DNA of 64,000 nucleotides from Galbibacter sp. BG1 (GCF_013391805.1 NZ_CP058364.1:3105501-3169500), one strand, 5' to 3'. Positions 51,375-61,768 are shown, numbered from the stretch's first letter. Notes: generated from the sequence alone by a model not told the origin. Numbers and translations: made by a program.

Positions 51375-53337
51375 TTTACTAGTTGTTCTTTTAGTATTAG
51401 TAACTTTTTTCTCCCAAGCTCAAGACGCTGTAAAATGGAATACTTCCGTAGAAAAAATATCGGACACAGAGTATGAACTAATCATCAAAGCCGATATTAC
51501 CGAACACTGGCATTTATATGCGCAAAATCAACCACTTGGGGAGGATGCTTCCATTATACCCACAGTTTTTACTTTTGAAAGGGAAGGAGATGGTTTTGAA
51601 TTGATTGGTGCAACTGAGGAACAGGAGCCCATTACCGAGTTGGACCCTATTTTTGAAGAAGAACTTTCCTATTTCGATGGATCGGTAACCTTTATGCAAC
51701 GGGTAGAAATCACGGATCCAACACTAAAAGGGATCATTGGATTGGTAGAATACCAGGCCTGTGATGACGAACGATGTATCTTCGCAGATGACGAACTCCT
51801 TTTCTCTTTGGATGGCAGCGAAATGGTGTCTGCTACCAAAAAAATTGATCAACAGAGTATAAACCTTGCGGAAAATCTTGAATTACCTCTTCAAAATAAA
51901 GAATTATTAAAGGATGTTCAGGGAAGCGATGTAAGTAAAGAGCGAGATTTAACCAGTTTGTTTATTCTTGGGTTTTTGGGCGGATTGATAGCATTGCTTA
52001 CACCTTGCGTTTTTCCTATGATTCCGCTTACCGTTTCCTTTTTCACCAAACAAACAGGAAATAGGAAGAAAGGCATTTCCAACGCCATATTGTACGGAGC
52101 ATTTATCGTTGGTATTTATATGGCTTTGAGCATTCCTTTTCACTTTTTAGATTCCATTGCTCCAGAAATCCTTAATAATATATCTACCAATGTCTGGCTG
52201 AATGTTACCTTTTTTGTGATTTTTATATTCTTTGCTTTTTCCTTCTTTGGTTATTATGAGTTGACCCTACCTTCCTCTTGGGGAAATAAAATGGACTCTG
52301 CATCCAGTTCTGGTGGACTTTTAGGAATCTTTTTTATGGCATTAACGTTGGCTATTGTTTCTTTTTCCTGTACGGGGCCTATTTTAGGTTCGCTTTTAGC
52401 GGGATCCCTTTCCAACGATGGGGGTGCGACCCAGTTAACCGTGGGAATGACAGGTTTTGGGGTAGCGCTGGCCCTACCATTTGCCTTGTTTGCCTTATTC
52501 CCAAACATGTTAAAATCGCTACCAAAATCTGGTGGATGGATGAATACCACCAAAGTTATTTTAGGGTTCTTGGAATTGGCACTGGCATTTAAATTTTTAT
52601 CAAATGCCGATTTGGTAGAGCATTGGGGAATTTTAAAAAGGGAAATATTTATAGGGATTTGGATTATTATTGGTATTCTAATGGCACTTTACGTTTTTGG
52701 GATCATCCGCTTTCCACACGACGGTCCTAAGAAAAAACTGAGCTTTTATCGGGGTGTTTTTGGTATTGCCATTCTTGGATTCGTTGTTTATTTAATTCCC
52801 GGTCTTCAAAAGTCACAAGAATCCAATTTGAAACTTTTGAGCGGCTTCCCACCACCTGTATTTTACAGTATCTATCCGCAAGAAAGTGATTGTCCGTTAG
52901 GGCTTACGTGTTTTAAAGATTTTGAAGAAGGCTTGGCGTACGCCCAAGAGAATAACAAACCTATTTTACTGGACTTTACCGGATGGGCCTGTGTAAATTG
53001 CCGAAAAATGGAAGAAAATGTATGGAGCGAGCCAGAAATTTTTTCTTTATTGAATGAAGAGTATGTGTTGATTTCCCTTTATGTAGACGACCGAAAAGAC
53101 CTTCCTAAAGAACAGCAGTTTAATTACAAATTAGATAACGGAAGGGTGAAATCCATAAAAACGATAGGGGATAAGTGGGCAACTTTTCAAGCCATCAACT
53201 TTAAAACGGCTTCGCAACCATATTATATTTTAATGTCTCCTGACTTTGAACTTCTCAACAGCCCTCAGCAATACACAGAAGATATTGCTTACTACGAATG
53301 GCTTAAAGAAGGTTTGGCCACATTTAAGGAGCTATAA
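51367..53337 (+). CDS. dsbD: DsbD-like thiol:disulfide interchange protein
   Basis: Carries reducing power across the inner membrane to periplasmic thiols. The 656 residues have a signal peptide (VLLVLVTFFSQAQ), an N-terminal DsbD alpha-like domain (to about 180), eight membrane helices with cysteines in LLTPCVFPMIPLTVSFF and SFSCTGPILGSLL, and a C-terminal thioredoxin domain with the CxxC at Cys542-Cys545 in GWACVNCRKMEEN. All redox cysteine pairs are present. It overlaps tilS by 8 nt, so it is in the same transcript. Assignment of the family is firm; the name dsbD is by similarity. Confidence 0.9.
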   Translation: MRNLLVVLLVLVTFFSQAQDAVKWNTSVEKISDTEYELIIKADITEHWHLYAQNQPLGEDASIIPTVFTFEREGDGFELIGATEEQEPITELDPIFEEELSYFDGSVTFMQRVEITDPTLKGIIGLVEYQACDDERCIFADDELLFSLDGSEMVSATKKIDQQSINLAENLELPLQNKELLKDVQGSDVSKERDLTSLFILGFLGGLIALLTPCVFPMIPLTVSFFTKQTGNRKKGISNAILYGAFIVGIYMALSIPFHFLDSIAPEILNNISTNVWLNVTFFVIFIFFAFSFFGYYELTLPSSWGNKMDSASSSGGLLGIFFMALTLAIVSFSCTGPILGSLLAGSLSNDGGATQLTVGMTGFGVALALPFALFALFPNMLKSLPKSGGWMNTTKVILGFLELALAFKFLSNADLVEHWGILKREIFIGIWIIIGILMALYVFGIIRFPHDGPKKKLSFYRGVFGIAILGFVVYLIPGLQKSQESNLKLLSGFPPPVFYSIYPQESDCPLGLTCFKDFEEGLAYAQENNKPILLDFTGWACVNCRKMEENVWSEPEIFSLLNEEYVLISLYVDDRKDLPKEQQFNYKLDNGRVKSIKTIGDKWATFQAINFKTASQPYYILMSPDFELLNSPQQYTEDIAYYEWLKEGLATFKEL

Positions 53338-53370
53338 TTAAAATCTTCGGTTTAAGCTCTTTGAATTTAT

Positions 53371-53402
53371 TTCTTTGGACATCGTATTCTTTGGACATCG
53401 TA
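53371..53402. repeat. perfect 16-bp tandem duplication
   Basis: TTCTTTGGACATCGTA occurs twice head to tail (53371-53386 and 53387-53402) in the gap between dsbD and the EamA gene. No promoter or terminator feature coincides with it. Confidence 0.9.
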
Positions 53403-53454
53403 AATTGAAGCATTGAATTTTATTCTAGAAAATTCGAACGTTTATTTTTGAGGG

Positions 53455-54366
53455 ATGAAACAATCGAAAAATCTCCCAATTGCAGTATTTGTTGGAATTC
53501 TTGGGGTGGTGTTATTTTCAGCAAAAGCTGTCATGGTAAAACTCGCTTATCAATATAATGTAAGCTCTGTAAACCTATTAATGTTTAGAATGCTTTTTGC
53601 ATTGCCGTTTTATATATTAGTGCTTATTTTCAGTAAGAAAAAAAATGAAAAACTAGAGAAAAAGGACTTTTTGTGGCTGGTACTGTTCGGATTCATTGGG
53701 TATTATCTAGCAAGCTATTTTGATTTTCTTGGGTTGCAGTACATAAAAGCAAGCATTGAAAGGATTATCTTGTTTATTTATCCTACGATAGTGGTAGTTT
53801 TATCCCGAATATTCTTAAAAAGACCCATTACAAAAGTCCAAATGCTAGCTATTTTACTCACGTATTTAGGTGTTATAATTGCCTTTTGGGATGAAATGGC
53901 GGTAGAAGGAGCTACATTTTTAGTGGGAGCGGGACTTATTTTTTCAAGCGCATTAACCTACGCTTCATACTTAACCGGGAGCGATTGGCTCATTCCAAAA
54001 TTCGGGGTGGTTCGTTTCACCTCTTACGCTATGATAATTTCCTGTGCAAGTGTTGTTCTTCATTACGTTCTCTTTGAGCAAACTTCTTTACTAGGTTATC
54101 ATCCCAACGTTTATTGGTTAGGCTTGGCTATGGCGGTACTTTCAACCGTCATCCCTTCCTATTTGGTTTCATATTGTATAAAAGAAATTGGCGCCTCCAA
54201 TTTTGCGATTTTAGGTGGATTGGGACCCATTTCCACCATTGCTTTGGCGTCTATTTTTCTGGATGAAAAGCTAAGCTGGTTACAATTTGCCGGTACTTTT
54301 TTGGTGATTTTTGGAATCGTTCTTATTTCGGTAAATAAATCAACTTACAAAAAATCAGGTTCTTAA
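53455..54366 (+). CDS. EamA/DMT-family transporter
   Basis: A drug/metabolite-family membrane protein of 303 residues with ten hydrophobic helices in two EamA repeats: first from [22 protein letters not shown], second from [21 protein letters not shown], ending [36 protein letters not shown]. It exports or imports an amino acid or other small metabolite, not predictable here. It stands alone. Confidence 0.9.
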   Translation: MKQSKNLPIAVFVGILGVVLFSAKAVMVKLAYQYNVSSVNLLMFRMLFALPFYILVLIFSKKKNEKLEKKDFLWLVLFGFIGYYLASYFDFLGLQYIKASIERIILFIYPTIVVVLSRIFLKRPITKVQMLAILLTYLGVIIAFWDEMAVEGATFLVGAGLIFSSALTYASYLTGSDWLIPKFGVVRFTSYAMIISCASVVLHYVLFEQTSLLGYHPNVYWLGLAMAVLSTVIPSYLVSYCIKEIGASNFAILGGLGPISTIALASIFLDEKLSWLQFAGTFLVIFGIVLISVNKSTYKKSGS

Positions 54367-54466
54367 CAATTTTAAGAAAAAGCTTGTTAATTACTTTACC
54401 CCTGCGGGGTTTCATTTTACCCCAGTATACATTATATTAGCAACGAAACCCATCTCTAATATTTTT

Positions 54467-56320
54467 ATGTCGGAAACTACTAAGTATACAGAAGATAATA
54501 TACGGTCGTTAGATTGGAAGGAGCATATTCGTATGCGTCCAGGGATGTATATTGGAAAATTGGGGGACGGTTCGTCGGCAGATGACGGTATTTATATCCT
54601 TATAAAGGAGGTTTTGGACAACTGTATCGATGAATTTGTGATGGGCGCTGGTAAAACCATTGAGGTTTCTGTTCAGGGCACTAAGGTAATCGTTAGGGAT
54701 TACGGCCGCGGGATTCCTTTGGGAAAAGTGGTAGACGTGGTTTCAAAAATGAATACCGGTGGAAAATACGATTCCCGCGCTTTTAAAAAATCGGTAGGGT
54801 TAAATGGGGTTGGTACCAAGGCAGTGAATGCCCTATCAACTTATTTCCGTGTAGAATCGAATAGGGATAACAAATCCAAAGCTGCAGAATTTGAACAAGG
54901 TAATCTTGTAAATGAAGAGGAGCTTGAGGAAACGAGCCGCAGACGCGGTACAAAGGTCTCTTTTGTTCCCGATGAAACCATTTTTAAAAACTATAAGTTC
55001 AGAAATGAATATATAGAAAAAATGGTGCGCAACTATGTTTATCTTAATCCGGGGCTAACCATTGTTTTTAACGGAGAAAAATTTTATTCAGAAAATGGAC
55101 TGAAAGATCTTCTTGAAGACACTACTAGCAAGGAAGATATGTTGTACCCAATAATTCACTTACGGGGCAACGACATAGAGGTAGCCATAACACATAGCCG
55201 AACCCAGTATAGCGAAGAGTATCATTCTTTTGTAAACGGACAAAATACCACACAGGGAGGGACGCATTTGGCGGCCTTTAGAGAAGCGGTTGTAAAGACC
55301 ATAAGGGATTTCTACGGAAAGAATTACGATGCTTCTGATATTCGGAAATCTATCATTGCAGCCATCTCCATAAAGGTAATGGAGCCTGTTTTTGAGAGTC
55401 AGACGAAAACAAAATTAGGTTCTACAGATATGGGTGGCGATTTGCCTACGGTAAGAACTTATGTGAATGATTTTATAGGCACACAGCTCGATAATTTTCT
55501 TCATAAAAATGCTGAAGTCGCTGAAAAACTGCAACGCAAAATTTTAGCTGCGGAAAGGGAACGCAAAGAATTGTCTGGAATACGAAAACTGGCCAAAGAT
55601 CGAGCTAAGAAGGCAAGTCTTCATAATAAAAAACTTCGCGATTGTCGGGTGCATTTAGGAGACACCAAAAATGAACGGTCTTTGGAGACCACACTTTTTA
55701 TTACCGAAGGAGATTCCGCATCGGGATCCATCACCAAATCAAGGGATGTAAACACCCAAGCGGTATTCAGTCTACGAGGTAAACCATTGAACACTTATGG
55801 AATGTCTAAAAAGATTGTTTACGAAAACGAAGAATTTAACTTATTACAGGCAGCATTAAATATTGAAGAATCTATGGAAGATCTTCGGTATAATAATATT
55901 GTAATTGCTACAGATGCCGATGTGGATGGGATGCACATTAGATTATTGTTAATTACGTTCTTTTTACAGTTTTTTCCAGAACTTATAAAAGAAGGGCATT
56001 TGTATATTTTACAAACCCCTTTGTTTAGGGTTCGTAATAAAAAGGAAACGATTTATTGCTATAGTGAAGATGAACGTAAGGCGGCTATTGAAAAATTAAG
56101 TGGTAAGCCAGAGATAACCCGATTTAAAGGACTTGGTGAAATTTCCCCGGATGAATTTCAACATTTTATAGGTGACGATATTAGATTAGACCCTGTAATG
56201 CTGGATAAAGCAATGTCTATTGAAAGTCTTTTGGAATTTTATATGGGCAAAAACACCCCCGATCGTCAAAAATTCATCATCAATAACCTTAGAGTGGAAC
56301 TTGATGTAATTGAAGATTGA
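54467..56320 (+). CDS. parE: DNA topoisomerase IV subunit B
   Basis: ATPase subunit of a type IIA topoisomerase that decatenates daughter chromosomes. The 617 residues include the GHKL ATPase ([50 protein letters not shown]), the transducer, and the TOPRIM domain ([46 protein letters not shown]). It pairs with the parC-like gene 42 bp downstream. The pair type (ParE/ParC and not GyrB/GyrA) rests on its neighbour and size: gyrA and gyrB of Bacteroidota are usually at separate loci. Confidence 0.92.
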   Translation: MSETTKYTEDNIRSLDWKEHIRMRPGMYIGKLGDGSSADDGIYILIKEVLDNCIDEFVMGAGKTIEVSVQGTKVIVRDYGRGIPLGKVVDVVSKMNTGGKYDSRAFKKSVGLNGVGTKAVNALSTYFRVESNRDNKSKAAEFEQGNLVNEEELEETSRRRGTKVSFVPDETIFKNYKFRNEYIEKMVRNYVYLNPGLTIVFNGEKFYSENGLKDLLEDTTSKEDMLYPIIHLRGNDIEVAITHSRTQYSEEYHSFVNGQNTTQGGTHLAAFREAVVKTIRDFYGKNYDASDIRKSIIAAISIKVMEPVFESQTKTKLGSTDMGGDLPTVRTYVNDFIGTQLDNFLHKNAEVAEKLQRKILAAERERKELSGIRKLAKDRAKKASLHNKKLRDCRVHLGDTKNERSLETTLFITEGDSASGSITKSRDVNTQAVFSLRGKPLNTYGMSKKIVYENEEFNLLQAALNIEESMEDLRYNNIVIATDADVDGMHIRLLLITFFLQFFPELIKEGHLYILQTPLFRVRNKKETIYCYSEDERKAAIEKLSGKPEITRFKGLGEISPDEFQHFIGDDIRLDPVMLDKAMSIESLLEFYMGKNTPDRQKFIINNLRVELDVIED

Positions 56321-56362
56321 CATCTTTAAATCAAATAGATATAAATTACCCTACTATCTTTT

Positions 56363-58969
56363 ATGGAAGAGAATACAGAATTGAATCCGGAAGAAAATAA
56401 CAGTCAAGAAACCATAACGCGTGTTGGCGGGATGTATCAAGATTGGTTTCTGGATTATGCTTCTTATGTAATTTTAGAACGTGCAGTCCCGGCTATTGAA
56501 GACGGCTTTAAACCCGTGCAACGTAGAATTATGCATTCTTTAAAAGAATTGGATGATGGGCGGTACAATAAAGTAGCCAATATTGTAGGGCACACCATGC
56601 AGTATCACCCGCACGGGGATGCCAGTATTGGGGATGCCATGGTGCAAATCGGACAAAAAGACCTTTTAATAGACACCCAAGGAAACTGGGGAAATGTACT
56701 CACTGGAGACAGTGCTGCAGCGCCTCGTTATATTGAAGCCAGGATTTCCAAATTAGGGCTGGAGGTTGTTTACAGTCCAAAAATAACAGATTGGCAACTT
56801 AGTTACGACGGAAGAAAGAAAGAACCGATCAACCTTCCGGTAAAATTTCCATTATTGCTTGCACAAGGGGCAGAAGGGATTGCAGTGGGACTTTCAACCA
56901 AAATACTTCCGCATAATTTTATAGAACTCATAGATGCTTCCATAAAACATCTAAAAGGAAAACGCTTTACCCTTTATCCAGATTTCCCGACCGCCGGAAT
57001 CATGGATATTACTAATTATAATGATGGTTTGAGAGGCGGTAGGATTCGTGTGCGTGCAAAAATTTCGCAATACGATAAAAACACTTTGGTCATTAACGAA
57101 ATTCCCTTCGGAACCAATACCTCTAGTTTAATAGATTCTATCTTAAAGGCGAATGACAAAGGGAAAATTAAGGTTAAAAAAATTGAAGATAATACCGCCG
57201 CAGAAGTTGAAATCTTAATTCATCTTCCTAATGGAATTTCCCCCGATAAAACCATTGATGCGCTCTATGCATTTACTGCGTGCGAAACCTCTATATCTCC
57301 CTTGGCATGTGTTATAGAAGATAATAAGCCATTATTTATAGGGGTTACGGAGATGCTTCGAAGATCTACGGATAACACGGTTGAGCTTTTAAAGAAAGAA
57401 TTGGAAATTCAACTCCATGAGCTTGAAGAACAATGGCATTTTGCTTCCCTCGAACGTATTTTTATTGAAAAAAGGATTTATCGTGATATTGAAGAGGAAG
57501 AGACATGGGAAGGCGTAATTAATGCTATTGACAAAGGCTTACAGCCTCATATAAAGCATTTGAAGAGACCCGTTACCGAAGAAGATATCGTTCGGTTGAC
57601 AGAAATACGAATTAAAAGAATTTCTAAGTTTGATATTGATAAAGCGCAACAAAAAATCGATGCGCTCGAAGGCGACATCGCTCAAGTAAAACATCACTTG
57701 GAGCATTTGGTTGATTTTGCGATTGATTATTTCAACAACCTAAAAACCACCTATGGAAAGGGTAGGGAGCGCAAAACTGAAATTCGTATTTTCGATGATA
57801 TTGAAGCTTCTAAGGTTGTTATTAGAAACACTAAACTTTATGTGAACCGCAAAGAAGGTTTTATAGGAACCTCTTTAAAGCGGGACGAATATGTATGCGA
57901 TTGTAGCGATATTGACGATATTATTGTTTTTACCGCTACCGGCACCATGATGGTCACTAAAGTAGACTCCAAGACCTTTATTGGAAAAGATATTATTCAC
58001 GTGGCCGTGTTTAAGAAAAAAGATAAGAGAACCATCTACAATTTAATTTATAAAGATGGAAAAGGCGGTGCTACTTATGTAAAAAGATTCTTTGTTGCCA
58101 GTGTGACGAGAGACAGGGAGTACGATTTAACCAATGGCAAACCAGGCTCCTATGTTCATTATTTTTCTGCAAATCCGAATGGGGAAGCAGAAGTGGTTAC
58201 CGTTTACCTACGTCAAGTGGGAAGCATCAAGAAACTGAAATGGGATATGGATTTTGCAGACGTACTTATAAAGGGTAGGACGTCTAAAGGAAACATCGTT
58301 AGTAAATATGCTGTAAAACGTATTGAATTAAAAGAAAAAGGTGTCTCTACATTAAAACCAAGAAAAATTTGGTTCGACGATACCGTACAGCGTTTGAATG
58401 TTGATGGAAGAGGGGAATTGCTGGGGGCATTTAAAGGAGAGGACCGACTTCTAATTATAAATCAGGACGGATTTGTAAAAACGGTAGTTCCAGAATTGAC
58501 CATGCATTTTGATAGTAATATGATAGTGCTGGAAAAATGGAATCCTGAAAAGCCAATCTCAGCAATATACTTTAACGGCGAAAAGGAACTGTACTACGTT
58601 AAGAGATTCCTTATTGAAAACGAGGGTAAAGAGGAGTCGTTCCTCCCAGACGTAGCGAATTCCCGATTGGAAATTGTTTCAACCGACTGGAGGCCAGTGG
58701 CAGACATTGAGTTTACCAAAGAACGCGGAAAAGATAGAAAACCGAATCTGGAGGTGGATATTGAAGATTTTATTGCTGTAAAAGGAATAAACGCACTTGG
58801 AAACCAGCTCACGAAAGATAAAGTAAATCAAATTAACCTTTTAGAGCCTTTGCCTTTTGAAGAACCAGAAGAGAAACAGCCAGAGGAAATGGAGGTGAAT
58901 GATGAGGAAGATGTAAGTGGGGATAAATCGCAGCAGAAAGATGATGGAGGCCCAACCCTTTTTGATTAA
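56363..58969 (+). CDS. parC: DNA topoisomerase IV subunit A
   Basis: DNA-cleaving subunit of the same enzyme; 868 residues. The winged-helix core has HTMQYHPHGDASIGDAMVQ (quinolone-target region) and the catalytic Tyr123 in SAAAPRYIEARISK. A coiled-coil arm (about 380-460) and a C-terminal beta-pinwheel follow, with blades such as FIGTSLKRDEYVCDCSDIDDIIVFTATGTMMV. The tail is acidic (EEPEEKQPEEMEVNDEEDVSG). It is cotranscribed with parE and convergent with mgtC 12 bp away. Confidence 0.93.
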   Translation: MEENTELNPEENNSQETITRVGGMYQDWFLDYASYVILERAVPAIEDGFKPVQRRIMHSLKELDDGRYNKVANIVGHTMQYHPHGDASIGDAMVQIGQKDLLIDTQGNWGNVLTGDSAAAPRYIEARISKLGLEVVYSPKITDWQLSYDGRKKEPINLPVKFPLLLAQGAEGIAVGLSTKILPHNFIELIDASIKHLKGKRFTLYPDFPTAGIMDITNYNDGLRGGRIRVRAKISQYDKNTLVINEIPFGTNTSSLIDSILKANDKGKIKVKKIEDNTAAEVEILIHLPNGISPDKTIDALYAFTACETSISPLACVIEDNKPLFIGVTEMLRRSTDNTVELLKKELEIQLHELEEQWHFASLERIFIEKRIYRDIEEEETWEGVINAIDKGLQPHIKHLKRPVTEEDIVRLTEIRIKRISKFDIDKAQQKIDALEGDIAQVKHHLEHLVDFAIDYFNNLKTTYGKGRERKTEIRIFDDIEASKVVIRNTKLYVNRKEGFIGTSLKRDEYVCDCSDIDDIIVFTATGTMMVTKVDSKTFIGKDIIHVAVFKKKDKRTIYNLIYKDGKGGATYVKRFFVASVTRDREYDLTNGKPGSYVHYFSANPNGEAEVVTVYLRQVGSIKKLKWDMDFADVLIKGRTSKGNIVSKYAVKRIELKEKGVSTLKPRKIWFDDTVQRLNVDGRGELLGAFKGEDRLLIINQDGFVKTVVPELTMHFDSNMIVLEKWNPEKPISAIYFNGEKELYYVKRFLIENEGKEESFLPDVANSRLEIVSTDWRPVADIEFTKERGKDRKPNLEVDIEDFIAVKGINALGNQLTKDKVNQINLLEPLPFEEPEEKQPEEMEVNDEEDVSGDKSQQKDDGGPTLFD

Positions 58970-58981
58970 GGTTTTCTAAAT

Positions 58982-59437
58982 TCAATCTTTATCGATATGC
59001 TTTTCTATTTTACTATCGATAATCCCGAAGATTAAATTAATGAGTACCACCAAAACGCTTAGCGCCAACAGTTCCAAATAAAGCCCCGTAGCTGCCAAAC
59101 AACCAGCTGCGGCGCTACACCAAATAGTTGCGGCGGTGGTAAGGCCTTTTATTTTATTTTCTTTTTGAAGAATCACCCCAGCACCTAAAAAACCGATGCC
59201 CACTACAACCTGACTCAAAACACGGGTGGCATCAACGCCAAATTGATGTTCGTATTGCAAGGAAATTATTACAAAAACGGCAGCGCCAATAGAAACCAGT
59301 GTATTGGTTTTGAGTCCGGCACTTTTGCCTTTATATTCACGTTCCAATCCTATTAACAACCCCGCAATAGTTGCTGCTGCAATTTTGAAAATAAAATCGC
59401 TTACTTTTATATTTTCAGTAATTAGATCGATTGCCAT
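58982..59437 (-). CDS. MgtC/SapB-family membrane protein
   Basis: A 151-residue membrane protein of the MgtC/SapB family with four or five spans: IFKIAAATIAGLLIGLEREYKGKSAGLKTNTLVSIGAAVFVIIS (the family signature), VVVGIGFLGAGVILQKENKIKGLTTAATIWCSAAAGCLAATG and LALSVLVVLINLIFGII. MgtC proteins affect magnesium limitation survival and F1Fo-ATPase in pathogens; in others the role is unclear. It lacks the C-terminal ACT-like domain of the pathogen type. It is a single gene. Confidence 0.9.
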   Translation of the reverse strand: MAIDLITENIKVSDFIFKIAAATIAGLLIGLEREYKGKSAGLKTNTLVSIGAAVFVIISLQYEHQFGVDATRVLSQVVVGIGFLGAGVILQKENKIKGLTTAATIWCSAAAGCLAATGLYLELLALSVLVVLINLIFGIIDSKIEKHIDKD

Positions 59438-59530
59438 TACCTTAAATTAATAAAAATATTGATAGTGTCATAAAAAAACACAAATCAAGCTTTGAAATCG
59501 AAGTAATGATGAATAGCAGTTTTGGTATGC

Positions 59531-59911
59531 TTAAAGTGACTTGACTTTGGTCGCCCTTCCTTTTTGTTTGTTCTTTTTATCGCCTACTACCGAGTATTCA
59601 AACAAGTAAGAGTCCTTGTCGGTAGTCAATATTTTCATATGAATGGCTTTAGCATCCCTTCTGGAAGTAGGATTGATTTTTTTTACGATAAACTCACAAT
59701 CGTTAATCCAACGAACGGAATTGGTATCGACACTATTTTCGTAAAAATCAATTTCAATGGAATCTGTTCTTATAAATCGGCTGGTTTTTTCAACCCCATT
59801 AATAGTGTGCTTAAACTCAAACTCCCCAGTCTTAAATTCGGTACAATTACGTTCTCGTTCGTAGCAAGAGGACAATATGATAGACAATAGGAAGATCGCA
59901 AAATACTTCAT
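59531..59911 (-). CDS. small lipoprotein
   Basis: A 126-residue lipoprotein with signal MKYFAIFLLSIILSSCYER; the acylated Cys is at about residue 16. The mature part is basic and beta-rich (FEFKHTINGVEKTSRFIRTDSIEIDFY, KIHMKILTTDKDSYLFEYSVVG-like). No known family. Its ATG directly follows the stop of the XRE gene (stop at 59912-59914, start at 59909-59911), so the two are an operon and the lipoprotein is expressed under the same regulation. I recall an automatic name of DNA topoisomerase IV given to similar small proteins, which is not supported here. Confidence 0.7.
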   Translation of the reverse strand: MKYFAIFLLSIILSSCYERERNCTEFKTGEFEFKHTINGVEKTSRFIRTDSIEIDFYENSVDTNSVRWINDCEFIVKKINPTSRRDAKAIHMKILTTDKDSYLFEYSVVGDKKNKQKGRATKVKSL

Positions 59912-60334
59912 TTAAGGTACATTTTTATATTCTTCAAAGGTACCATTCTTATAAAAAACTACAATACGGGCAATTTCTTTTTTTTCTCCCGCTATAATGG
60001 AATTTTCAGTAGGTTTAGGATTTTCCCTTTTTGCTTCAGGAATAACTTCAGCTTTTATTTCGCTAAAAAGATCTTCATTTGGAGGGGTAGTGACTTTTGC
60101 CTTGGTTTCTTTTGGAAAACTTCCTTTGCCATTTAAAAGCCAATACAATTCTACTTCCGGGAAATTCTCTAATATCTTCATCACAAAATCCAAACTAGGG
60201 TTGTTGCGCCCAGAAAGAAGGTGCGAAATGGAAGAGCGTTGTACGCCAATGACGTCGGCAAAAGCAGAGGCAGATAGATCGTAATAATCAATCACCTTTT
60301 CCAACCTTTTAATAAAATCTTCTTTGTTTACCAT
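59912..60334 (-). CDS. XRE-family transcriptional regulator
   Basis: A helix-turn-helix DNA-binding protein. I start it at ATG 60332-60334 (140 aa): ATGs at 60364 and the higher frame start lie at or above the -7 element (60367-60374), whose transcript begins near 60360. The N-terminal HTH reads DYYDLSASAFADVIGVQRSSISHLLSGRNNPSLDFVMKIL, a Cro/CI-type domain, followed by a Lys/Glu-rich linker (about 75-105) and a short C-terminal piece. It has several GTTTAC/GTAAAC half-sites around its promoter (60326-60598), which I infer are its own operator. Its target genes besides the lipoprotein are unknown. Confidence 0.85.
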   Translation of the reverse strand: MVNKEDFIKRLEKVIDYYDLSASAFADVIGVQRSSISHLLSGRNNPSLDFVMKILENFPEVELYWLLNGKGSFPKETKAKVTTPPNEDLFSEIKAEVIPEAKRENPKPTENSIIAGEKKEIARIVVFYKNGTFEEYKNVP

Positions 60335-60350
60335 TGTAAACACTTGTTTA
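60326..60350 (-). promoter_or_regulatory. overlapping palindromes at the XRE start codon
   Basis: GTTTAC-CATT-GTAAAC (60326-60341) is a perfect palindrome that covers the ATG, and TAAACA-CT-TGTTTA (60337-60350) is a second one overlapping it. They resemble the GTTTAC sites further up and are candidate operators. Confidence 0.5.
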
Positions 60351-60366
60351 AGAATGTTAGTCATTA

Positions 60367-60398
60367 CAAATGTAAACAATCGCATTCAAACCGCCAAA
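60367..60398 (-). promoter_or_regulatory. promoter of the XRE-lipoprotein operon
   Basis: On the minus strand TTTG (60395-60398), a 20-bp spacer and TACATTTG (60367-60374) match the Bacteroidota consensus. A GTAAAC half-site (60372-60377) overlaps the -7 element, so a bound regulator could block it. Confidence 0.7.
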
Positions 60399-60516
60399 TT
60401 AATATGATAAGCTAATTAAAATACTAATTAAAACTTTAAATAAACACACATAATAAACTGAAAATAAGTATTTTAAATGTAATAATTGAATAATCAAGAT
60501 TTTAGTGCTAGATTCT

Positions 60517-60598
60517 GTTTACAAAAGTATTTATTTTACTGCGCTCGAAGAATCACAATGTTTACATTTGTGTATTTTACTTGTTGAAAATTGTAAAC
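60517..60598. promoter_or_regulatory. GTTTAC half-site cluster upstream of the M14 peptidase
   Basis: Half-sites GTTTAC occur at 60517-60522 and 60560-60565 and GTAAAC at 60593-60598. Together with those at 60326-60377 they give six sites within 275 bp, far more than chance expects for this 6-mer. Confidence 0.5.
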
Positions 60599-60617
60599 AA
60601 GTATCTTTTTACATTTG
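60584..60617 (+). promoter_or_regulatory. candidate promoter of the M14 peptidase
   Basis: TACATTTG (60610-60617) lies 18 bp above the ATG at 60635; TTG at 60584-60586 is 23 bp further up. The spacing is at the wide edge of the usual range. Confidence 0.45.
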
Positions 60618-60634
60618 TCAACTTAAATAAGTTT

Positions 60635-61768
60635 ATGGATTTAAAAGAAGATTTTCAATACAGCTATAGCTCGTACAAAGAGACTCAATTGGAAGGCAGG
60701 TATATTACATTAGATGTGATTGAACCTCTTTTACAGGACTTAAAAAACGATTTCAATGTTGATGTTATTGGGCATTCTGTTTTAGGGAAAGCAATTCATA
60801 AAATTAGTATCGGTAATGGGCCCAAGAAGATCCTCATGTGGTCGCAGATGCATGGGAACGAGTCTACGACCACTAAAGCTGTGTTCGATTTGCTTAACTT
60901 TATCAAACAAAATAAAAGTTTTGGGGACTTTGTAAAAGAACATTTTACGCTTTCTATAATCCCAATGCTAAATCCAGATGGAGCTACAGCTTACACGCGT
61001 GTTAACAAGAATGAAGTGGACCTTAATAGGGATGCACAAAATCTTTCACAACCTGAAAGCAGGGTTTTAAATAAAGAATTTAAGCAATTTCAACCAGATT
61101 TCTGTTTCAATCTGCACGATCAACGCACTATCTTCAGTGCTGGCAAACATAAAAAGCCCGCAACGGTTTCATTTTTAACTCCTGCAGAAGATAAAGAACG
61201 GAAAGTTACCGCCAATCGTAAAAAAAGCATGGAAGTGATAGTTAAGCTCAATGAAATGCTGCAAACTTTTATTCCTAATCAAGTTGGTAGGTATGATGAT
61301 GGTTTTAATTTAAATTGTGTTGGGGATACCTTTCAATCAGCGGGAGTCCCAACCTTGTTATTTGAATCAGGGCACTTTCCGAATGACTATAAACGGGAGG
61401 AAACTAGGCGTCTTATAGCTTTTTCCTTAGTGGAGGCGCTAGTATTTATAGGGAATACGGAAATTACTGGGGATAAATACGAAACCTACTTTAAGATTCC
61501 AGAGAACGAAAAACTTTACTATGATATTATTTTAAGAAAATTCCCTTTTAAAAACAAAGATAAAGTTGATACAAAAGATGTAGCTGTTTTTTATAAAGAA
61601 ACATTAATAAATGGTAAAGTAGAGTTTAAACCCACTGTAGAGCATGTAGAAGCGCACTTGCACTATTTTGGCCATAAAGAATTAGATATGAGCGTGATAG
61701 ATGTGGATTCTGTGGAGATACATGATTTAAATACAGCTTATTTAACAGAATTATTAAAGAAAATTTAA
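60635..61768 (+). CDS. M14 zinc carboxypeptidase-like enzyme
   Basis: A 377-residue peptidase of the M14 group, starting at ATG 60635; upstream extension to 60581 lies inside the promoter region. Zinc ligands are His73 and Glu76 in MWSQMHGNESTTTK and a His in FCFNLHDQRTIF. Substrate contacts include NPDGATAYTRVNKNEVDLNRDA, and the catalytic Glu is in PTLLFESGHFPND. It has no signal peptide, so it is cytoplasmic. It likely trims peptides or amides; a few relatives act on cell-wall peptides. Its promoter area shares GTTTAC sites with the XRE regulator. Confidence 0.85.
   Translation: MDLKEDFQYSYSSYKETQLEGRYITLDVIEPLLQDLKNDFNVDVIGHSVLGKAIHKISIGNGPKKILMWSQMHGNESTTTKAVFDLLNFIKQNKSFGDFVKEHFTLSIIPMLNPDGATAYTRVNKNEVDLNRDAQNLSQPESRVLNKEFKQFQPDFCFNLHDQRTIFSAGKHKKPATVSFLTPAEDKERKVTANRKKSMEVIVKLNEMLQTFIPNQVGRYDDGFNLNCVGDTFQSAGVPTLLFESGHFPNDYKREETRRLIAFSLVEALVFIGNTEITGDKYETYFKIPENEKLYYDIILRKFPFKNKDKVDTKDVAVFYKETLINGKVEFKPTVEHVEAHLHYFGHKELDMSVIDVDSVEIHDLNTAYLTELLKKI

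Noticed and set aside
60335-60385. Longer N-terminus for the XRE regulator
   Set aside because: It would start upstream of the predicted transcription start at the -7 element (60367-60374).
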